Below are positions 1 through 4,333 of a stretch of DNA of 7,158 bases, one piece after another. Position 1 is the stretch's first letter; every line of letters begins with the position of its first letter. A program made the translations under genes and the position numbers. The notes under the pieces are model-generated. The model was not told the origin of the DNA. It did no database searches and was given only the letters and a program-made list of their open reading frames with translations. This DNA comes from JAUILA01 sp964563925 (lineage in GTDB: Bacteria > Bacteroidota > Bacteroidia > Cytophagales > Cyclobacteriaceae), in assembly GCA_964563925.1 (NCBI GenBank), contig CAZLZD010000105.1, positions 1-7,158 of the forward strand, written 5' to 3'.

Positions 1-292
1 ACCGTTCAGCACCTGCCTGATGAGCTTCAGCCCTGAGCTCATGACTCTCGTACAGTGTGACCATAATTATCCGGGCTGAGGGATGAGCTCTTCGGATGAC
101 TTTGGTCGCCGTTAATCCGTTCATCAACGGCATATCAAAATCCATCAGCACCAGATCCGGTAGTTCAAGTCCGTAGGCCGTTACCGCCTGCGCTCCGTTT
201 GCTGATTCAATAACCTTGTGCCCATACTGTTCCACTATACTTCTGATTAAGTCCCGCGTACTTTGGTTGTCATCAACAACAAGTATTTTCAT
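1..292 (-). CDS. Response regulator, receiver domain (C-terminal part outside window)
   Basis: The frame starts at ATG 292-290 with MKILVVDDNQSTRD and stays open for 97 codons to the window edge, so the 3' part is missing. It has the receiver-domain hallmarks: the acidic pair D7/D8, the phospho-acceptor D51 in 'LVLMDFDMPLMNG', and the switch residue T79 in 'IIMVTLYE'. The conserved lysine expected shortly after the last visible residues (HQAGAER) falls just outside. ATG 292 is the only plausible start: the frame upstream carries no ATG, GTG or TTG before an in-frame TGA at 328-326. A weak Shine-Dalgarno (AGG, 301-299) sits 6 nt upstream. The gene lies 25 bp downstream of the secreted-protein gene on the same strand, so co-transcription is plausible. 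Whether it is a lone CheY-like receiver or carries a LuxR or other output domain cannot be told here. Confidence 0.93.
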   Translation of the reverse strand, partial: MKILVVDDNQSTRDLIRSIVEQYGHKVIESANGAQAVTAYGLELPDLVLMDFDMPLMNGLTATKVIRRAHPSARIIMVTLYESHELRAEAHQAGAER

Positions 293-301
293 ATCACGCC
301 T

Positions 302-315
302 GGGATTATAATCCC
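302..315. repeat. Perfect 14-bp palindrome in the 25-bp intergenic gap
   Basis: GGGATTATAATCCC is identical to its own reverse complement. It fills most of the gap between the TAG stop of the secreted-protein gene (320-318) and the ATG of the downstream receiver gene (292), just upstream of that gene's weak AGG ribosome-binding site. It could be an operator, a small intercistronic hairpin (5-bp stem with a TATA loop), or chance. The core also contains TATAAT on both strands, but no convincing -35 partner was seen. No U-tract follows, so it does not look like an intrinsic terminator. Confidence 0.6.
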
Positions 316-317
316 GT

Positions 318-3300
318 CTATTTGATCAGCATCATTTTCTTAACTGACACAAAGCTATTGGTTGTAATTCTGTAAAAGTAAAGTCCGCTCGAAAGCCCGG
401 TTGCGTTAAACCTTACCTCATGATAGCCGGCATTCCGCACACCGTTCTCCAGAGTAGCGACCTGTTTCCCTACTACATTAAAGACATCCAGTCTAACTTT
501 TGCTGTTTCCGGCAACTCATATGCAATGGTTGTAGTCGGGTTGAAGGGATTTGGATAGGACGGATAAAGTATCACTTTTTCAGGAAGTCCGGCCTGTTCC
601 TGCTCTTCGTTTGAAACCGCAACCCCTGTTCCGGTCAAAATATTGAATCCTTTATTATTCGAAAGGTGTATTTCTTCCATTGCGGAGCTCTCATTCAATA
701 CCACATAAATCCTTGGGTTGGACGGCAGCGTACCAGGCACTTCCCATAACAGTGAAACATCGGAAAACCGCTGGGCCGGAATGGCGGTTTCAGTAATTAC
801 TGAGCTTTCCCCGTTAACCCCCACAATGGCCTGCCCGCCGTTATCCGGATCGCCCAGGTAAAAATGGGCGGTAACCGGAGCCGCATCCTTCAGGCTGAAG
901 TTTCTGATGCGTGCCGTAATGGTCAGGGTGTCCGCCAGTTCGGGGTCTTCGTAATTGAAAAATATGTCTTGTGTCTGGTTTCTTTTGGACTCATCCCCTA
1001 TTCCCAGTCCCTTCTCAGGATCATACCTCAAGGGCAGAATAAAAGCCGGATCCGGCAGGTTCCCGTACTTCTCTTCCCACCAGGTCGGGGAGCCTCCTCC
1101 CCCGGACCGTTCCGGTGTAACGGCATAATCCACCACCATGGCGCCGTTGGTTCCCCAATAGGTGTAAGGAGTTACCGAATAGCGATTTTCACCTATGCTG
1201 CGATCTATATTCCCCAAATCCACGGTTACATTTAAGCCCTGCCGCACGGTGGTGGTGTGTGTGCTTAAGTCGGATCGGGTGTAGTCGCTGCTCAGCCGTA
1301 TGTTGCCAACATGATATTTTGCATCATACCCGATTTGGCGGGTAGAGTCAGCGCTGTTTTGTTCAAATGTCTGCTTGTCCAGGATCCAGCTGAAGCTGCT
1401 ATTCGCATCCAGTGTAAAAGTATCGGAGTAACCACTTATTGCCTGACTGGCAGCCGGGTTTTCCACTACCTGTGCATAAGAGGGGTACGATAGGATATTC
1501 CCTACCTCATGGCCCGGGGTGTGGGTAGCTGCGTTCCAGCTTTTGCTTGGAAACCACTGTGATTTGGTTTCCCTGGGCTCAACCACCAGGATGTTCCTTT
1601 GCGGGGTGGTTTCAGCGCCATGGAACACCGGGTATTCGTAGTAGTGGTAGTCGCTCACTGTTGCATAAATCAGGTCATCCTCCACGGCTCCGATTTCCAC
1701 GGAAACAGATACAACCTCCCCCTGAGTATCCGTTTGGCTGAAATTACTCCCATAGTTTACATCAAAATAAGCTTCAAAGTTTGACGTCACCCCTAACCCT
1801 ACCGGTGCCGCTGAAAGGGAGCCTGATATTCCCACACCCGCGGATATACCAAAATCCTTCCTGACCTCCGTGGTGATTTCCGTTGCCGTGCTGCTGGTCT
1901 TGGTGTAAGTGGCCTTAAAATCACAGCCGGTATCGGAAAAACAATCGTTCACATCATATTCCACGCCGTTTAATATGTCGAAATGTATGGGGGGCGCGTT
2001 CAATACGATCAGCGGCTGGACATTTCCCGTTTCCAGAAAATACTGCGGTTCTCCCAGCGAAAACTCATAGCCATCAAAGGAACCGGTGGCCAGGGCGTAT
2101 CTCCGGTACCCGGACTGGTCCAGGGGAATTTCCATATCATTCTCCAGGGAGCCTAAAAAAGCCACCTCGCTTCGCCACATGGTATTATCCCGGTCATAAG
2201 CAGAAAACACATTCACCCTGAACCGTTCTGTGGTGGCGGTGGTGGCTATCACGCCCACAACGATTTCATCCACATTATCCTGGTTCACATCGGTGATTTC
2301 AGTATAATCGTAACTGATACCAAACCGGTTATGAACCTGGTTGAATTCATCCCGGAACAGAAAGGTGGTGTCCGGGTTTACCGAAAACACATAGTGTTTA
2401 CCTTCTGCGGCAAAAACCACTTCGTCCAGATTTTCCTGGTCGCCATCCAGGTTGCCTGTTTTTATAGAAAGCGGGTCCATGGTGGAAGCCGATTCCACCA
2501 CATTGAAGCTGTACCGGTCACTAATGGTAACCGTGTCATTCACCGTGTCAAAATTGATGGTATACAAGAAGGTATCGTCGGCGCTGGAGGAGCCGCTGTT
2601 CAGGGACCAGGCAAACATCAGCTCTTCGTTCCCTCCCGGTACCAGGTTGCCTGTTTCGAGGGTATAGCGGAGCTGGGTGTAGTTCGGTACTTTGGAAGCC
2701 GGGTCTGGAAAGCTGAAACCTTCTCCGGAGATCTGCAGCTGGTTACCGGCCGTCACTTCATAGGCCTTGAAATACACCGCCCAGCGGCCGTCGATCCATA
2801 TTCCGTCCTGAACTCCGGCCATCACAATTTCATCTTTTCCGTCGCCGTTAAGGTCGGCCAAGGTCATGGCTCCCGGATTGTGGGTAAACGAGAGGTTCTC
2901 AACCGCACCCACCACTACCGAGTCCAGCAATACCGGGTTAAGTTGATCGTCCATGCTGAAAACCGCCAGGTGTAGTTTCTGATCGTCTCCTTTATAGCTC
3001 AGGGCAAAATTATCCAGCCCGTCCCCGTTAAGGTCGCCGGTGCCGAGTAAAATACGCCCCTGCAGGTAACTGACTTCACTGGTTATGGAACCGAAGGAAT
3101 AACTGTTCCCGCTCAGACTGTATAAGCTGTCGGGGTTCTCCTTATTCCCCCACTGGCTGGCACTGCTGTCCATCTTAGGTATATAAATCTCGATGGCCCC
3201 GCCTGCACCTTCCCAGGCCGTTACTACATCCGCATACAAATCATCATTGAAATACCCGCTTTCCGCTACCATCTGGAAGCTTCCTCCGGTGTTAGGAGTG

Positions 3301-3548
3301 TTGGACAGGTAATTTCTTTCCTGTAGGGTGCTGTCAGGGTGTTTGCCGGGGAGAAACCGGTACATTTTCTGGTAGGTTGTAAAGACACCGGGTGTCTGCT
3401 CTTCCTGCCACACCATAAAGATGTTGTCCGATTTAATTTTCTTCCCTATCAGGTCGGCAAAGGGACCCTGGGAAGTCTGGCCAAAAACTCCTGCCGGGAG
3501 TACTACCAGTAATACAAAAACTGCGGCTTTGATGGCTAAACGAATCAT
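318..3548 (-). CDS. Secreted FG-GAP/VCBS-repeat protein with T9SS type A sorting domain
   Basis: The product is 1076 residues, exported and probably cell-surface attached or released through the type IX secretion system. Residues 1-23 are a signal peptide (MIRLAIK, hydrophobic core, GVFG), with likely cleavage before Q24. Residues about 97-515 hold roughly seven FG-GAP/VCBS-like units, for example DLNGDGLDN (172), DLNGDGKDE (232), LDGDQENLDE (367) and DVNQDNVDE (420). Several have the Asp/Asn spacing of a calcium loop, so this is probably an integrin-like beta-propeller. Residues about 520-830 are beta-rich and unassigned, with the only two cysteines I found (C536, C542). Residues about 868-970 resemble a CARDB adhesion-type domain. 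Residues 992-1076 are the T9SS type A sorting domain (SYPNPFNPTTTIAY ... SGLYFYR ... VKKMMLIK). The start is supported by the signal peptide and by AAGG at 3559-3556, 7 nt before the ATG. The ligand or activity is unknown; adhesion or glycan binding is plausible. Export and architecture are well supported, biological role is not. Confidence 0.95.
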   Translation of the reverse strand: MIRLAIKAAVFVLLVVLPAGVFGQTSQGPFADLIGKKIKSDNIFMVWQEEQTPGVFTTYQKMYRFLPGKHPDSTLQERNYLSNTPNTGGSFQMVAESGYFNDDLYADVVTAWEGAGGAIEIYIPKMDSSASQWGNKENPDSLYSLSGNSYSFGSITSEVSYLQGRILLGTGDLNGDGLDNFALSYKGDDQKLHLAVFSMDDQLNPVLLDSVVVGAVENLSFTHNPGAMTLADLNGDGKDEIVMAGVQDGIWIDGRWAVYFKAYEVTAGNQLQISGEGFSFPDPASKVPNYTQLRYTLETGNLVPGGNEELMFAWSLNSGSSSADDTFLYTINFDTVNDTVTISDRYSFNVVESASTMDPLSIKTGNLDGDQENLDEVVFAAEGKHYVFSVNPDTTFLFRDEFNQVHNRFGISYDYTEITDVNQDNVDEIVVGVIATTATTERFRVNVFSAYDRDNTMWRSEVAFLGSLENDMEIPLDQSGYRRYALATGSFDGYEFSLGEPQYFLETGNVQPLIVLNAPPIHFDILNGVEYDVNDCFSDTGCDFKATYTKTSSTATEITTEVRKDFGISAGVGISGSLSAAPVGLGVTSNFEAYFDVNYGSNFSQTDTQGEVVSVSVEIGAVEDDLIYATVSDYHYYEYPVFHGAETTPQRNILVVEPRETKSQWFPSKSWNAATHTPGHEVGNILSYPSYAQVVENPAASQAISGYSDTFTLDANSSFSWILDKQTFEQNSADSTRQIGYDAKYHVGNIRLSSDYTRSDLSTHTTTVRQGLNVTVDLGNIDRSIGENRYSVTPYTYWGTNGAMVVDYAVTPERSGGGGSPTWWEEKYGNLPDPAFILPLRYDPEKGLGIGDESKRNQTQDIFFNYEDPELADTLTITARIRNFSLKDAAPVTAHFYLGDPDNGGQAIVGVNGESSVITETAIPAQRFSDVSLLWEVPGTLPSNPRIYVVLNESSAMEEIHLSNNKGFNILTGTGVAVSNEEQEQAGLPEKVILYPSYPNPFNPTTTIAYELPETAKVRLDVFNVVGKQVATLENGVRNAGYHEVRFNATGLSSGLYFYRITTNSFVSVKKMMLIK

Positions 3549-3555
3549 AATCTGA

Positions 3556-3559
3556 CCTT
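3556..3559 (-). promoter_or_regulatory. Ribosome-binding site of the secreted-protein gene
   Basis: On the minus strand TAAGGTCAGATT precedes the ATG at 3548. AAGG lies 7 nt upstream, a normal Shine-Dalgarno spacing, and fixes the start at the beginning of the signal peptide. Confidence 0.6.
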
Positions 3560-3564
3560 ATTAA

Positions 3565-3593
3565 TTAGAAAGAATCAATATTTCTCTTTCTAA
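3565..3593. promoter_or_regulatory. 9-bp perfect inverted repeat upstream of the secreted-protein gene (candidate operator)
   Basis: TTAGAAAGA (3565-3573) and TCTTTCTAA (3585-3593) are exact reverse complements separated by 11 bp. The centre-to-centre distance is 20 bp, about two helical turns, which would suit a dimeric DNA-binding protein. The element lies 17-45 bp upstream of the ATG at 3548 and overlaps the candidate -7 element. A transcript through it could also fold into a 9-bp stem near the ribosome-binding site. The repeat is seen directly; its role is inference. Confidence 0.5.
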
Positions 3594-3619
3594 GTTATCC
3601 CACTCTCCTTCAGCATCAA
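3590..3619 (-). promoter_or_regulatory. Possible Bacteroidota-type promoter for the secreted-protein gene
   Basis: The minus strand has TTG (3619-3617), a 19-bp spacer, then TAACTTAG (3597-3590). This is one mismatch from the Bacteroidota -7 consensus TAnnTTTG with the usual -33 TTG. It would start transcription around 3583-3585, giving a leader of about 35 nt. Such short motifs arise often by chance and no classical sigma-70 pair was found, so support is weak. Confidence 0.3.
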
Positions 3620-3620
3620 T

Positions 3621-3632
3621 ACGGGGACCCGT
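3621..3632. repeat. Short inverted repeat ACGGG-GA-CCCGT
   Basis: Perfect 5-bp arms are separated by 2 bp, in the gap between the response-regulator gene and the secreted-protein gene, immediately upstream of the candidate -33 element. It is GC-rich in an otherwise AT-rich gap. It could be an activator site or a small hairpin after the regulator gene; no run of T follows on the minus strand, so it is not a convincing terminator. Confidence 0.4.
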
Positions 3633-3634
3633 GT

Positions 3635-3660
3635 AAATACCTACATGGTTCCCTGTATTT
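3635..3660. repeat. Inverted repeat AAATAC ... GTATTT just after the regulator stop codon
   Basis: Six-bp perfect arms (3635-3640 and 3655-3660) flank a 14-bp centre that itself contains the imperfect dyad ACATGGTTCCCTGT (3643-3656). It begins 5 bp past the stop codon of the NarL-type regulator gene, on the upstream side of the secreted-protein promoter region. This is a candidate binding site or RNA hairpin, with modest evidence because the arms are short. Confidence 0.35.
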
Positions 3661-3665
3661 TTGGG

Positions 3666-4322
3666 TCAGATGAGGCTTTTATTATCGAAAACAAATTTCA
3701 GCAGCGCGTATGATCCGCGCAGACCGAGCTTGGAGCATATGTTACTCCGGTGTTTTTCAATCGTCTTAGGACTGTTAAACAGCTCCTCAGCAATGGCACG
3801 AGTTGTTTTCTGTTCGGCAATCAGCCGCAGGATCTTTCTTTCCGTCGGAGTGAGGCTTTCGATGCCGTTTTGCCCGGTGGCGTCGTTTTCCGCTCCCGTT
3901 TTTTGCCTCATGATATAGTCGGAAAGGGAAGGGCTCAGATAATATTTGCCAGCCATGACCGCCTGTATAGCATCTCCAATATCCGTGATAGCATTTTCTT
4001 TCAGTACAAACCCGTTAACCCCCAGTTCCATCGCCAAATCGAAGGTTGCTTCGTCGTTATGCATGGTAATCATAATGACCCGGGTAGTACTATTGGATTC
4101 CCGCAATGCCCGGGTTACGGCAAAGCCATCCATTTCAGGCATTTCAATATCCATCAATGCTACATCCGGTTTAAGTTCTGAGATCCATTTGAGTGCAGAT
4201 TTTCCGTCTCCTGTTTCCTTAACTACCGTAAATAACCCGCTTGAAGTCAGGGCGCTTTTTATCCCGTCCCGTACTACCGGGTGGTCATCTGCAATAATGA
4301 TGGAAACAGCCTGTTTTTTCAT
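3666..4322 (-). CDS. NarL/FixJ-family response regulator (receiver + LuxR-type HTH)
   Basis: This is a cytoplasmic DNA-binding regulator of 218 residues, the usual length for the family. The receiver domain (about 6-122) has the acidic pair D12/D13, phospho-acceptor D58 in 'VALMDIEMPEMDG', switch T86 and conserved K108 in 'GFVLKE'. A linker (about 135-155) leads to a LuxR-type helix-turn-helix at about 157-212, with 'LTPTERKILRLIA' and recognition-helix region 'SPKTIEKHRSNI', followed by 'KLGLRG'. All catalytic residues are intact. Its ATG overlaps the stop codon of the upstream histidine kinase gene (ATGA), so the two are probably translationally coupled cognate partners. Its target is not shown; the repeat-rich gap just downstream, ahead of the secreted-protein gene, is the obvious candidate. 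The frame stays open for 34 codons after the TGA, but the protein already ends where NarL-type regulators normally end. Confidence 0.97.
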   Translation of the reverse strand: MKKQAVSIIIADDHPVVRDGIKSALTSSGLFTVVKETGDGKSALKWISELKPDVALMDIEMPEMDGFAVTRALRESNSTTRVIMITMHNDEATFDLAMELGVNGFVLKENAITDIGDAIQAVMAGKYYLSPSLSDYIMRQKTGAENDATGQNGIESLTPTERKILRLIAEQKTTRAIAEELFNSPKTIEKHRSNICSKLGLRGSYALLKFVFDNKSLI

Positions 4323-4333
4323 ACATCTTCCTC
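4319..4333 (-). promoter_or_regulatory. ATGA stop/start overlap with internal Shine-Dalgarno
   Basis: The kinase stop TGA (4321-4319) and the regulator start ATG (4322-4320) share bases as ATGA. Inside the last kinase codons lies GAGGAAG (4333-4327), with AGGA 6 nt before the ATG. The strong, well-placed ribosome-binding site confirms the regulator start and indicates coupled, near-stoichiometric synthesis of kinase and regulator. Confidence 0.85.

Noticed and set aside
2448..2655. Repeated CCAGGTTGCCTGTTT at about 2448 and 2642.
   Set aside because: It encodes the recurrent TGNL opening of FG-GAP units, so it is explained by the protein repeat and not a DNA element.
2331..2975. 214-codon open frame on the plus strand, antisense to the secreted-protein gene.
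   Set aside because: It lies wholly within a well-supported minus-strand gene, has no recognisable domain, and its composition looks like an antisense shadow of the FG-GAP repeat region.
3591..3617. Eight-codon ATG...TAG frame in the gap before the secreted-protein gene (possible leader peptide).
   Set aside because: No Shine-Dalgarno lies ahead of its ATG and the peptide has no run of regulatory codons; it also lies mostly upstream of the candidate transcription start.
3621..3660. Intrinsic terminator after the NarL-type regulator gene.
   Set aside because: The dyads are short and no run of T follows them on the transcribed strand, so termination is not supported.
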